From Cohnella baijiui (GTDB lineage Bacteria > Bacillota > Bacilli > Paenibacillales > Paenibacillaceae): a DNA stretch of 64,000 nucleotides. Shown in pieces: positions 24,608 to 33,991 of the stretch. The DNA lies in contig NZ_JAJFOW010000015.1 in assembly GCF_020731285.1 (NCBI RefSeq), positions 57,224 through 121,223 of the forward strand. The letters run 5' to 3'. Each line of letters starts with the position of its first letter. Position 1 is the first letter of the stretch. The notes under the pieces were generated by a model. The model did not search any database. It was not told where the DNA came from and worked only from the letters and a program-made list of their open reading frames with translations. Position numbers and translations under genes: made by a program.

Positions 24608-26206
24608 ATGAATAAATGGTGGGGTTACGGGTTGACGTTGGCGTTGGCGACGAGCCTGCTGGCCGGATGCAGCGGCGGCGGAAAGCGGGCGGACCCGGGG
24701 AAGACGGAGTCGCCTTCGGGCGGCAGCCAGACGAAGCCGCAAGACGACAAAGGCAAGCCAGTGAAATTCTCGTTCCTCATTCCGACGACGGTAAGCTCGG
24801 GATACCACACCCGCATTCCCGACCTCAACAAGGACAAGTGGGTGTTGAAGCTTGAAGAATTGACCCATACCGACATCGATCTGAAAATCATGGAGGATTC
24901 CAAGTACGGCGTCATGTTCGCCAGCAACGAGATTCCGGACGTGGTGGGGAGCATCGGCGGTCCGGGCAGCAAGTCGATGTCCGGCTCCGTAGAGAGCGGC
25001 ATCTTCATGCCGCTGGACGATTTGCTGAAGACGAACGCCCCGAACCTCATGAAGCTGATCCCGAAGGCCGCATGGGATACGGTGACCTATGACGGCAAGA
25101 TCTACGGCATCCCCGAGTTCCTGATGAATCCGTCGAGGCGGGCCACCTACATTCGGACGGACCTGCTCGAGAAGACGGGGCTAAAGCCGCCGACTACGAT
25201 CGAAGAGTTCCTGGACGTGCTTCGGGCGTTCAAGAAGATCGGGGTGGATACGCCCTACCAGATGCGCGAGAATTTCAAATACGCGGATCTCGTGCTCGGC
25301 GCGTTCGACGTCCTCCCCTACAAGGATCAGTTCGAGCTGGTCGACGGCAAAGTGCAGCCGAAATTTTTCGACTCGGAGAACATGATGAAGGCGCTGAACG
25401 TGTACAAAACGATGTACGACGAAGGGTTGATCGCCAAGGAATTCGCCACGATCACCTCGACGGACTTCACCAAAAGCCTCGACGCGGGCAAGGCGGGCAT
25501 GTGGTCGCAGAACGCGTCTGGCTTGGTCGGGTACCGCACGAACGTGACCCGCGCCATTCCGGAGGCCAAGATCGATATCATTCCTTCGCCCAAAGGACCG
25601 GAGGGCAAGGGCGGTTATTTCCTCTACTCGCCGGTCGTCCGCACATTCTACATCAACAAGAACGTCGATCCGGAGCGGGCCGCGGGCATCGTCCAATTCT
25701 TCGATTGGATGGTCAGCCCCGAGGCCGAGAACTTCTTCACGTTCGGCATCGAAGGGGACACCTATACCAAAGGCGCGGACGGCAAGATCGATTACAAGTT
25801 TCCGCAGACGAAGGAGGAGCAGGAGGAGGAGAGCTTCCGCAGCGGTACCCTGTGGGCCGTCCATGACTCCACGTACAACAAGCTGCGCTTGGAGCTGAAC
25901 GAGGACGGCCGGGCGACGCTCAAGGCGTTCGACGAAGTGCTGTCCAAGGAAGGCCTGCCGGGCATCGGCTTCTATCCGGAGCTGAACACCTTCAGCAAGT
26001 ATCCCGATCTGGCGGCCCCGCAGCCGGACGTCGGACCCAAGATCATCATCGACCACATGGTCAAGATGATCTACGGCAAAGAGCCCATTTCCGACTGGCC
26101 CAAAGTCATCGACGAGTACCTGTCCAAAGGCGGTAAAGAGATTCTTAAGGAAGCGAACGAACGCTGGAACAACAAAGACGGCGCGATCCTGATCGAAAAC
26201 CAATGA
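24608..26206 (+). CDS. Sugar-binding lipoprotein of ABC importer
   Basis: A 532-residue extracellular binding lipoprotein. Signal peptide with lipobox LAGC (Cys21), Gly/Ser/Lys linker, then the YtcQ/LplA-type domain with DGKIYGIPEFLMNPSRRATY and AAGIVQFFDWMVSPEAENFF. GGAGAGGGG lies ahead of the ATG. It serves the permease pair at 22615/23601. A strong terminator follows. The substrate is not readable, but the linked enzymes suggest an alpha-galactose-containing oligosaccharide. Confidence 0.92.
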   Translation: MNKWWGYGLTLALATSLLAGCSGGGKRADPGKTESPSGGSQTKPQDDKGKPVKFSFLIPTTVSSGYHTRIPDLNKDKWVLKLEELTHTDIDLKIMEDSKYGVMFASNEIPDVVGSIGGPGSKSMSGSVESGIFMPLDDLLKTNAPNLMKLIPKAAWDTVTYDGKIYGIPEFLMNPSRRATYIRTDLLEKTGLKPPTTIEEFLDVLRAFKKIGVDTPYQMRENFKYADLVLGAFDVLPYKDQFELVDGKVQPKFFDSENMMKALNVYKTMYDEGLIAKEFATITSTDFTKSLDAGKAGMWSQNASGLVGYRTNVTRAIPEAKIDIIPSPKGPEGKGGYFLYSPVVRTFYINKNVDPERAAGIVQFFDWMVSPEAENFFTFGIEGDTYTKGADGKIDYKFPQTKEEQEEESFRSGTLWAVHDSTYNKLRLELNEDGRATLKAFDEVLSKEGLPGIGFYPELNTFSKYPDLAAPQPDVGPKIIIDHMVKMIYGKEPISDWPKVIDEYLSKGGKEILKEANERWNNKDGAILIENQ

Positions 26207-26215
26207 ACGGCCCTA

Positions 26216-26243
26216 ACGCTCCCCTTCACCGGGGAGCGTTTTT
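26216..26243 (+). terminator. Intrinsic terminator
   Basis: ACGCTCCCC and GGGGAGCGT pair perfectly around a six-base loop, followed by TTTTT. Confidence 0.9.
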
Positions 26244-26252
26244 CGCGCGAGC

Positions 26253-26314
26253 GTAAAAAAACACAACCGACCGCAAACGAAGCCATTCCGGAGAAGGCGG
26301 ACATTGGCGATGAT
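26253..26314 (+). promoter_or_regulatory. CAGCCC-box promoter 3 (yesN/yesM)
   Basis: GTAAAAAAACACAACCG from 26253, a diverged box, with GATGAT as -10 at 26309-26314, exactly the same distance as copies 1 and 2. The weaker box and weaker -10 would fit lower, possibly autoregulated expression of the two-component system. Confidence 0.5.
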
Positions 26315-26397
26315 AGAAGCGTTGAAGAAGCCCCAACCGCATTGTATGATCGAGGTGTATCGCGAAGGACATTCCAGAACGGGCAGGGGGAACGTTC

Positions 26398-27417
26398 ATG
26401 CATGTACTCGTCGTAGACGACGAACCCGTCATCCGCAGAGGAATCGCCAAAATGGTCGAACAATACGTCCCCGCATGCGCCAACGTCGATACGGCGGACA
26501 ACGGCATCGCCGCCTTGGACCGCATTCGCGCGGCGGAGCCCTACATTGTGCTGACGGACATCCGGATGCCCAAGATGGACGGACTTGAACTTTGCCGGAT
26601 CCTGCATGACGAGTATCCTCACGTCCAAACGGTCGTCATCTCGGGGTACAACGACTTCGGCTACGCCCAGAAGTGCGTGGGCTACGGCGTTAAGCATTAT
26701 TTGTTGAAACCGGTTACAAAACCGGATATCCAAGAGGTCCTAAACAGGCTCGCCAAAAAGCGGACGGCCGGCTACATCGCCCCGTCCCGGTACGTCGAGT
26801 GGATCGATCTGATGGAGCAGCACATCTGGTCCGCCCAAGCCGACGAGCTGTCTGCGCTGAACGGTCGGCTGCGCGCGGATTACCTGGCCGCGAACTTATC
26901 CTTGGCTCAGCTCAAGGAGCTTCTCGACGACTGCTGGACGATGCTCCTCAAGCGACTCCGGGCTCGCGAATTCACGCCAGCAAGGGAGCGGACCTTCCAG
27001 AGCGCTGGCAATGCGGGGGCCGCGTTCGACGCGTTTGAGGACGATCTTCGCCGCGTTCTGGAAGAGCTCCTGTCGATGCGCGGAGGCAACTTCCGGGATC
27101 CGATGCAGGAGGTGAAAGCGTATATCGACAGCAAGCTGTCGCAGGAGATTACGCTCGAACAGGTCGCCGCGATGGTCGGGCTGACGCCTACGTATTTCAG
27201 CTCGCTGTTCAAGAAGATGACCAACGAGACCTTCGTCAAATACCGGATCAACAAGCGGATCGATCGTTCGAAGGCGCTGCTGGCCGTGCCGCATATCCGG
27301 ATCGTAGATATCGCCGCGGAGGTCGGATACGACGACTACCCCCACTTTACGAAAACGTTCAAGAAGCTTGTCGGGGTTACGCCTTCCGAATACCGGGCCT
27401 CGTTGGGCATCAAATGA
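26398..27417 (+). CDS. yesN: YesN-type response regulator, AraC output
   Basis: A 339-residue response regulator. Receiver domain 1-120 with VLVVDDEP, the phospho-acceptor Asp54 in VLTDIRMPKMDG and KPV near its end. A helical linker follows, and the last ~105 residues carry two AraC helix-turn-helices (EITLEQVAAMVGLTPTYFSS; VGYDDYPHFTKTFKKLVGV). It overlaps the kinase gene by four bases (ATGA). It probably binds the CAGCCC boxes in this region to activate the importer and hydrolase genes; this target is inferred from co-location only. Confidence 0.9.
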   Translation: MHVLVVDDEPVIRRGIAKMVEQYVPACANVDTADNGIAALDRIRAAEPYIVLTDIRMPKMDGLELCRILHDEYPHVQTVVISGYNDFGYAQKCVGYGVKHYLLKPVTKPDIQEVLNRLAKKRTAGYIAPSRYVEWIDLMEQHIWSAQADELSALNGRLRADYLAANLSLAQLKELLDDCWTMLLKRLRAREFTPARERTFQSAGNAGAAFDAFEDDLRRVLEELLSMRGGNFRDPMQEVKAYIDSKLSQEITLEQVAAMVGLTPTYFSSLFKKMTNETFVKYRINKRIDRSKALLAVPHIRIVDIAAEVGYDDYPHFTKTFKKLVGVTPSEYRASLGIK

Positions 27418-29246
27418 GATTCCGCAGCCTGTACGCCAAGCTGATCTTCTATTTTCTGGTCGTCATCGGGTTCACTCTGAGCGGCGTCGCCATCGCGTAT
27501 ACGACTTCCTCCCGGGAGCTGGACGAGCTGGCGGAGAAGCAGATGGCGCAGATCGTCAGCAACGCCGCCAACCATACGGACTTGTACTTGAAGGATTACG
27601 AACGGTCCATCGTGTCGCTGCTCACGAACCGCTTCGTATTGGAGTTCATCGGTTTGCCCCGCGATCGGGAGGCGTACGACTATTACTATTACCGCAAGTG
27701 GATCCGAGAGGTTGGGGCGGACCCGCTGTTCATCCGCAACCCCAATATCGAGGCCGTCTACGTGATCAGCGAACAGGGCAATGCCGTCTACTACTTCAAC
27801 AATTCGAACGAGCAGTCCTTCGGCCCGGACGAGATTCGCGAGCAGCGGGATTACTTCATGCGCAACACGAGCGCGGCCGGCCGGCTGAGCATCCTGAAGC
27901 ACAGTGTCATGACCGGGCGGGAGAATCAGATGCTGACGCTCGTCCGCCGGATTCGCGGGTTCGGGTCGCCCGAGCTGAGCGGGCTGGTCGCCATCGAGAT
28001 GCGCTCCGCGGATCTGTCCGCGCTCTGGAAAGGGGTAGACCTGGGGAAGTTCGGCTACCTCTTCATCGCGGACGAGAACGGCCAGTTGATCTATCACCCG
28101 GAGACCGACAAAATCGGCAGCACGCTGCCCGAAGCCTTCCAACAGAAGCTGATTCGGGCGGGAGACGCCTCCTTCGTCGACGATCGCGAAGGCGAGCGGC
28201 GGATCTACATGGCGGGGATGTCGGATTACTCGCGCTGGCGTCTGGTCGTCTCGATGCCGGTCGACGAATGGCGGAAGCCGGTCACGAACATCCGCAACTC
28301 CACGCTCCTGTTCGGCTCCTTTACGCTGCTGCTCGCGATTCTGCTCGCTTACCGTTTCGGCAAATCGATCACGAGGCCGATTCAGACGCTGAAGTCGGGC
28401 ATGCGAGAGACGGAGAAGGGCAATTGGGCGCCGATCCCGCTGCCGAAGCACCGCGACGAGATCGCGGAGCTGATGCTGCGGTACAACACGATGGTGAAGC
28501 GGCTGTCGGATGCCGTGGACAAGGTCGTCCAGGTCGAGCTCAGCAACCAGGAGATCCGCATGGAGCGGCAGCGGGCGGAATTCCAATCGCTGCAGCTGCA
28601 GATCAACCCTCATTTCATGTACAACACGCTGGAGACGATCGTCTGCTACGCGGCCGTTCAGGATTCGGAGGAGATCACCGAGATCGTCAAATCGCTGGCC
28701 TACATGCTGCGATATTCGGTACAGACCAATCTGGAGGAGATCACGATCGCGAACGAGTTGAAGCACGTCATGTACTACATGAACGTGATGCAGCACCGCA
28801 TGGGAAGGGCCTTCGAGATTGATGTCGCCATCCGGCCCGCTTATTTGCTGCATGCGATGGTTCGGCTCACTTTGCAGCCGCTGGTGGAGAACGCGTTCCA
28901 GCACGCGTTCCCGGAGGGGGCGGAGGATTACCACTTCATCCGCATCGATTGCGGCGAAGATCAGGATCGGCTGTGGATCCGCGTAGAGGACAACGGCAGC
29001 GGGATACCCGCGGAGAGATTGGCGGAGCTCAGGCGCAAGCTGGAAGCGAATCGTCTGGCCGAGGACTTGCCGGACGCAGCCGGACACAAGGGAGGCATCG
29101 GCCTGTTAAACGTGCACCGGCGCATTCAGATGGTGTTCGGGGAGCGGTTCGGCTTGCGGATCGAGAGCGAGGAACAGGTCGGTACCCGGGTGACAATGGT
29201 GCTGCCGAAGGGAAGGCGGGCATCGGGGTATCGGCAGCTGCTTTAA
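27414..29246 (+). CDS. yesM: YesM-type sensor histidine kinase
   Basis: A 610-residue membrane kinase. Helix 1 at about residues 9-31, an extracellular Cache-like sensor, helix 2 at about 295-317 (LLFGSFTLLLAILLAYRFG), HAMP, the His_kinase domain with the phosphorylated His in QLQINPHFMYNTLE, and an ATPase domain with LVENAFQHAF and VEDNGSGIPAERL. Partner of the overlapping response regulator; it senses an extracellular glycan-derived signal or the liganded binding protein. Confidence 0.92.
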   Translation: MRFRSLYAKLIFYFLVVIGFTLSGVAIAYTTSSRELDELAEKQMAQIVSNAANHTDLYLKDYERSIVSLLTNRFVLEFIGLPRDREAYDYYYYRKWIREVGADPLFIRNPNIEAVYVISEQGNAVYYFNNSNEQSFGPDEIREQRDYFMRNTSAAGRLSILKHSVMTGRENQMLTLVRRIRGFGSPELSGLVAIEMRSADLSALWKGVDLGKFGYLFIADENGQLIYHPETDKIGSTLPEAFQQKLIRAGDASFVDDREGERRIYMAGMSDYSRWRLVVSMPVDEWRKPVTNIRNSTLLFGSFTLLLAILLAYRFGKSITRPIQTLKSGMRETEKGNWAPIPLPKHRDEIAELMLRYNTMVKRLSDAVDKVVQVELSNQEIRMERQRAEFQSLQLQINPHFMYNTLETIVCYAAVQDSEEITEIVKSLAYMLRYSVQTNLEEITIANELKHVMYYMNVMQHRMGRAFEIDVAIRPAYLLHAMVRLTLQPLVENAFQHAFPEGAEDYHFIRIDCGEDQDRLWIRVEDNGSGIPAERLAELRRKLEANRLAEDLPDAAGHKGGIGLLNVHRRIQMVFGERFGLRIESEEQVGTRVTMVLPKGRRASGYRQLL

Positions 29247-29252
29247 ATCGAG

Positions 29253-29295
29253 AGCGTCTTTGTCTGCGTCTATGCGCGCGGCGAAGGCGCTTTTT
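29253..29295 (+). terminator. Intrinsic terminator after yesM
   Basis: AGCGTCTT pairs with GAAGGCGCT (with G-T pairing) and is followed by five T, just after the kinase stop codon. Confidence 0.6.
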
Positions 29296-29366
29296 GACGT
29301 CCGTCGATTAGGGCCCCTTTGCCTGAAGGTTATCGGCGCGAACGGTCTTAGGAACAAACGGTCAGC

Positions 29367-29429
29367 GTAGGAAAACACAGCCCGATCAATAGAAACGACA
29401 TGGTCGCGCCGGGTGCGGAGAGGTATCAT
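29367..29429 (+). promoter_or_regulatory. CAGCCC-box promoter 4 (alpha-galactosidase operon)
   Basis: GTAGGAAAACACAGCCC from 29367 and TATCAT at 29424-29429, one base further apart than in copies 1-3, with GGAGTC after the -10. It drives the seven-gene hydrolase operon. It also shows that the gene downstream cannot start as far upstream as 29413. Confidence 0.65.
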
Positions 29430-29493
29430 GGAGTCGTTCTCGTCGCGGAGGTTCGCAGAGCGTTCCCAATCTATCGGAATAGGAATGAGAGAG

Positions 29494-31704
29494 ATGTCCA
29501 TCGCCTACGACGGCGCCTCGCAAACGTTCCATCTGCAAGGCCCGTCTTCGAGTTATGTCATGCAATTGGTTCACGGCAAATACCTGGCGCACGTCCATTG
29601 GGGAGGCCGGGTCCGGGGCACGAACCTCGGCGGTCTTCACGCGCGCAGACGAAGATGCTCCTTCTCGCCGATCGTGGATCAGTCGGACCTGACGCTGTCG
29701 CTCGATACGCTGTCGCAGGAGCTGCCGGGCTTCGGCAGCGGAGACTTCCGCGTGCCGGCCTATCAGCTGCAAACGGACGACGACGGCGCGACCGCGTGCG
29801 AGCTGGTCTACGAGTCGTATCGGATCTTTGCCGGCAAGCCGAATCTTGAGGGGCTGCCCGCCACTTATGCGGAGCGTGAGGGAGAAGCCGATACGCTCGA
29901 GATCGTGCTTTCCGACGTGCTGATCGGGCTGCGGGCGGTGCTAAGCTACACGGTATTCCGCGATTTCGACGCGGTGGCGCGCTCGGTTCGCTACGAGAAT
30001 GCCGGCGCGCGTCCGATCCGGCTGCTCCGCGCGCTGAGCGCGGGTATCGACTTGCCGGACGACGGCTTTGACGCGCTTCAGCTCCAGGGTTCCTGGGCGA
30101 GAGAGCGGCACATCGAGCGGCGCCCGGTTGCGTCCGGGGGGTCGGTCATCGAGAGCAGGCGTGGAGCGAGCAGCCACTCGCTGAATCCGTTTCTCGCGCT
30201 GCTCCGGAAGGGCGCGGACGAGACGCGCGGCGAAGTGTACGGCTTCAGCCTCGTCTACAGCGGCAGCTTCGTCATCCATGCCGAGGTCGATCCCTACCGG
30301 ACGACCAGGTTGGTCATGGGCGTCAATCCGTTCGATTTCGCATGGCTGCTGAAGCCGGGCTCGTCGTTCCAGACGCCGGAAGCGGTGCTCGTCTATTCCG
30401 CGGAAGGCCTAGGCGGGATGTCGCGGACATACCACCGGCTGTACCGCACGCGTCTGTGCCGGGGCGCGCATCGGGATCGCGCGCGTCCCGTCCTGCTGAA
30501 CAACTGGGAGGCCACGTACTTCGACTTCGACGCGGACCGGATCGAAGCCATCGCGGGAGCAGGGAGGGAGCTGGGCGTCGAGCTGTTCGTGCTCGACGAC
30601 GGCTGGTTCGGGCGGAGGGACGACGATAAGAGCTCTCTTGGGGACTGGATCGCCGACCGGCGCAAGCTGCCGGGCGGGATCTCCGACCTGGCGGCTCGCG
30701 TGACGAATCTGGGCCTGCAGTTCGGCCTGTGGTTCGAACCCGAGATGGTGTCGCCGGACAGCGAACTGTACCGGATGCATCCGGACTGGTGTCTGCACGT
30801 GCCCGGCCGCAGGCGTTCGGAGGCGCGCAACCAGCTCGTGCTCGACTTTACCCGGCAGGATGTCCGGGACCATATCGTCGAAGCGGTCGGTGCCATTCTG
30901 CGGAGCGGACCGATCGTTTACGTCAAGTGGGACATGAATCGCAACATGACGGAGATCGGCTCTGCGGGGCTACCGCCGGAACGCCAGCGGGAGACGGCGC
31001 ACCGGTACATACTCGGCCTCTACGAAGTGCTGGAGCGGCTGACGGGGGCGTTTCCGGACGTTCTGTTCGAGAGTTGCTCCGGCGGCGGAGGGCGCTTCGA
31101 TCCGGGGATGCTCTACTATATGCCGCAGATATGGACGAGCGACGACACCGACGCGGTAGAGCGTCTCAAGATCCAGTACGGCACAAGCATCGTCTACCCG
31201 GTCAGCGCGACGGGCGCGCACGTATCGGCCGTGCCGAATCATCAGGTACGCAGGACGACGCCCCTGGAAATGCGGGGTCATGTCGCCATGTCGGGCAACT
31301 TCGGCTTCGAGCTCGATCTGGCGACGTTGACGGCGGAGGAGAAGGAGTCGGCGAAGCGGCAGATCCGTCTCTACAAGGAGCTGCGAGGTTTGGTTCAGAC
31401 CGGCGATTTCTATCGGCTCCTAAGCCCCTTCGAGGGCAACGACACCGCCTGGATGTTCGTATCCGACGACAGGACGGAGGCGCTGGTCGCGTACTTTCGG
31501 GTTCTCTCCGAACCGAACCCGCCGCTGCGTAAGCTCCGGCTGCAGGGCCTCGACCCGGCACGCGACTATGCGGTGTCCGACCCGGATTTTCCGGAGGAGG
31601 CCGCCGACCGCTTCGGCGGCGACGAGCTGATGCGGATCGGCCTGCAGCTGCCGGTCCGGAAGGGCGACTTTCAAAGCCGGCTGTACCGGCTAGCCGCCGA
31701 ATGA
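29494..31704 (+). CDS. Alpha-galactosidase, family GH36
   Basis: A 736-residue cytoplasmic alpha-galactosidase that removes terminal alpha-galactose from raffinose-type or galactan side-chain oligosaccharides. All GH36 signatures are present: FVLDDGWFGRR, LQFGLWFEPEMVS, the nucleophile in VYVKWDMNRN (Asp480), ESCSGGGGRFDPGM and the acid/base in IWTSDDTDAVERL (Asp550). These positions agree with the well-studied Geobacillus enzymes. Start 29494 (AGGA nine bases upstream) gives the usual length; 29485 is the alternative. First gene of the hydrolase operon behind promoter 4. Confidence 0.93.
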   Translation: MSIAYDGASQTFHLQGPSSSYVMQLVHGKYLAHVHWGGRVRGTNLGGLHARRRRCSFSPIVDQSDLTLSLDTLSQELPGFGSGDFRVPAYQLQTDDDGATACELVYESYRIFAGKPNLEGLPATYAEREGEADTLEIVLSDVLIGLRAVLSYTVFRDFDAVARSVRYENAGARPIRLLRALSAGIDLPDDGFDALQLQGSWARERHIERRPVASGGSVIESRRGASSHSLNPFLALLRKGADETRGEVYGFSLVYSGSFVIHAEVDPYRTTRLVMGVNPFDFAWLLKPGSSFQTPEAVLVYSAEGLGGMSRTYHRLYRTRLCRGAHRDRARPVLLNNWEATYFDFDADRIEAIAGAGRELGVELFVLDDGWFGRRDDDKSSLGDWIADRRKLPGGISDLAARVTNLGLQFGLWFEPEMVSPDSELYRMHPDWCLHVPGRRRSEARNQLVLDFTRQDVRDHIVEAVGAILRSGPIVYVKWDMNRNMTEIGSAGLPPERQRETAHRYILGLYEVLERLTGAFPDVLFESCSGGGGRFDPGMLYYMPQIWTSDDTDAVERLKIQYGTSIVYPVSATGAHVSAVPNHQVRRTTPLEMRGHVAMSGNFGFELDLATLTAEEKESAKRQIRLYKELRGLVQTGDFYRLLSPFEGNDTAWMFVSDDRTEALVAYFRVLSEPNPPLRKLRLQGLDPARDYAVSDPDFPEEAADRFGGDELMRIGLQLPVRKGDFQSRLYRLAAE

Positions 31705-31740
31705 CGAGAGGAGAGCCGCAAAAAAAAGGAGGCATTGACG

Positions 31741-32979
31741 ATGAACGTTCGAGCGGAAGAAGGCAGAGATGAATTCATGGCGCAAATCATGGGACTGCCT
31801 GTATTCGACACGCACACGCACCTGGTCGGGGACCGGCTCGGAGCGCGGGATTTTTGGGAGCTGGCCCACTACTTCTGGCTGCTCAGGGAGATGCAGGCGG
31901 GCGGCTATCCGGCGAATGCGGCGGAGCTGCCGGAAGAGGAGCGCATTCGCGCCTTTCTGGCCGCCTATCGGGCGACCCGAAGCACGCTGATGAATTGGGC
32001 GTTCACCGCGACGCTGCGGGATCTGTACGGCATCGAGCTCCGCGATGCCGAGTCGGTCCGGCAGGCGGATGAGGCAATCCGGCGTTCGGGCGCGAGTCCG
32101 ACGTGGGCCCAAGAAGTCGCGGACCGGCTCGGTATCCGGCGGTTCGTCGTCAATCACCCGGAGCATGCCGCGTTCCTGGGGATGCGCGAGCCCGCCGTGA
32201 TTCTACCGCGAATCGACGGACGCATCGGCCAGTGGACCGACGAGGTGGCGGCTTCTCTGAATCCCGCACAGACGCTTGAGGAGGTCGGCGCGACTATCGC
32301 CGCCCTGTTCGCCTCCTATCGCGCGTCTGGATGCCCGGGCATCATGACGACCTTGCCCCGGTACGAGACGAGCGCGCGCGAGACTCGGCCGATTGGGCCG
32401 AACGCCTCGCGCGACGAGATCTTGATGGAGTTGCTGCACCGGATATGCGCCGAAGCGGAGCGGAGCGGCTTGCTCGTCCAACTGTTCTTGGGCGTGGAGC
32501 GGTCCTGGTGCGGTACCGCCGTTCCGGCGAACGACACGTCGCGCATTCTGAAGCTGTCCGCCTTGTTCGAGCATTATAGCTGCCAGTTCGAACTGGTGCT
32601 CGCCTCCGAGTTGAACAATCTGGATGCCGTGCAGGCGGCCTGGAACTTCCCGAACGTGCACGTCGGCGGCATGTGGTGGTTCAACTTCCGCGCCAGCACC
32701 TACCGGGACAGCATGCAGTACCGGCTCGAGGCGCTGCCGGCCGCGAAGAGCTCGTTGGTCGTCTCCGACGCGCGGGGCATGGAGTGGTGCTACGGCAAGA
32801 TCCTGCTCGTGAAGCGACTCGCGGGCGAATTCCTCTGGGAGCGGCTGACGTCGGGGTGGATCGACCGGGAGACCGCGCTCCGCACGGCGAGAGAATGGCT
32901 TTGCGACAGCGCCGCGCGGAGATACGGATTGGCTGAAGCCGAGACACGAGTGCGAGATGACGAGGGGGCATCCGCATGA
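31741..32979 (+). CDS. Uronate isomerase-like amidohydrolase
   Basis: A 412-residue protein of the amidohydrolase superfamily resembling glucuronate/galacturonate isomerase (UxaC). Evidence: the metal-binding VFDTHTHLVGD near the N-terminus, NFPNVHVGGMWWFNFRASTY and SDARGMEWCYGKILL near the C-terminus. It is shorter than typical UxaC (~465) and clearly divergent, so it may isomerise or hydrolyse another sugar acid. AAAAAAGGAGG lies eight bases before the ATG. It overlaps the next gene by four bases. In an operon with a GH88 enzyme it would process uronic acid units. Confidence 0.72.
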   Translation: MNVRAEEGRDEFMAQIMGLPVFDTHTHLVGDRLGARDFWELAHYFWLLREMQAGGYPANAAELPEEERIRAFLAAYRATRSTLMNWAFTATLRDLYGIELRDAESVRQADEAIRRSGASPTWAQEVADRLGIRRFVVNHPEHAAFLGMREPAVILPRIDGRIGQWTDEVAASLNPAQTLEEVGATIAALFASYRASGCPGIMTTLPRYETSARETRPIGPNASRDEILMELLHRICAEAERSGLLVQLFLGVERSWCGTAVPANDTSRILKLSALFEHYSCQFELVLASELNNLDAVQAAWNFPNVHVGGMWWFNFRASTYRDSMQYRLEALPAAKSSLVVSDARGMEWCYGKILLVKRLAGEFLWERLTSGWIDRETALRTAREWLCDSAARRYGLAEAETRVRDDEGASA

Positions 32980-33938
32980 AGGCGATCCTAGTCGGACTTG
33001 GGAACGCGGGCTATAGCTGGTACAAGCGTCTGAGGGACCGCGGCCATCTGGCGGCCGTCGTGGAGGTCGATTCCGCCATGCGCGCGAAGCTTAACGGCGA
33101 GCCGGTTCCGTTCTATACGTCGCTCGAGGAGGCGCTCGACAGGGAGTCCGCCGACTTCCTCGTCAACGTGACGTCCCCGGCCGTGCATACCCGGGTGAAC
33201 CATGCCGCTTTCGACCGCCGGCTCCCCGTCCTGTGCGAGAAGCCGATCGCGTTCGACTATGGGGAGTCGGTAGAGGTGGTGGCTCGGGCGGACAGGGAGG
33301 GCATTCCGTTCATGGTGGCCGAGAATTACCGACGCTTTCCCTACGTCCGCCTAATGAAGGCTCTGCTGGAGCAAGGCGTCGTCGGCCGAATCTCAACGAT
33401 TGACGTCTCGTTCTTCCGCTATCACCGCGTGGAGCGGAAGTACGCGGTCCGAATTCTGGACGATATCGGCGTGCACCACTTCGACATGCTCCGGTATCTG
33501 ACGGGCCGGGAGGGCGTGATCGTGCAGGCGCGGCTATGGAATCCGGTCGGCGGCTGGCAGGAGGACGGAGCCTCGCTGAACGCGAGCGTGCTGCTCGAGC
33601 TGGAGGACGGCATCGCGGCGACCTATGCGGCCTCGATCGCGTCGCGGGGACCGGAGACGCCCTGGAGCGGCGACTGGCGGGTCGAGGGGACGATGGGCAT
33701 GCTGGAGCTGGCCGGCCAGCGCCTCCGGCTTCATCGGGATGGCGAGGTGCAAGCATTCGACGACTGGGGCGGTGTTGATCGTTCCGATACGCTGGACGAA
33801 TTCCTGGCCTCGCTGCGGGAGCGCCGGGAAGCGGAGACGTGCGGGCGGGATTACCTCAAGACGCAGGCCTTGATTCATTTCGCGAATCTGGCGGACGAGT
33901 CGGGTCGCAGGGAACGGGTGCTGCTCCCGCCGCTATAG
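32976..33938 (+). CDS. Gfo/Idh/MocA family oxidoreductase
   Basis: A 320-residue NAD(P)-dependent sugar dehydrogenase-type protein. Rossmann start AILVGLGNAGYSWYKRL, the conserved LCEKPIAFDYGESVEVV (catalytic Lys of the EKP motif) and DDIGVHHFDMLRYLTG with the expected Asp/His pair. The start overlaps the upstream stop codon. It likely oxidises or epimerises a sugar released by the neighbouring hydrolases; the substrate is unknown. Confidence 0.85.
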   Translation: MKAILVGLGNAGYSWYKRLRDRGHLAAVVEVDSAMRAKLNGEPVPFYTSLEEALDRESADFLVNVTSPAVHTRVNHAAFDRRLPVLCEKPIAFDYGESVEVVARADREGIPFMVAENYRRFPYVRLMKALLEQGVVGRISTIDVSFFRYHRVERKYAVRILDDIGVHHFDMLRYLTGREGVIVQARLWNPVGGWQEDGASLNASVLLELEDGIAATYAASIASRGPETPWSGDWRVEGTMGMLELAGQRLRLHRDGEVQAFDDWGGVDRSDTLDEFLASLRERREAETCGRDYLKTQALIHFANLADESGRRERVLLPPL

Positions 33939-33991
33939 CGTCAGAGGTTCAAGCTTCGATCCGGCACGATACGTTGAAGGAGGCGCAGGAG

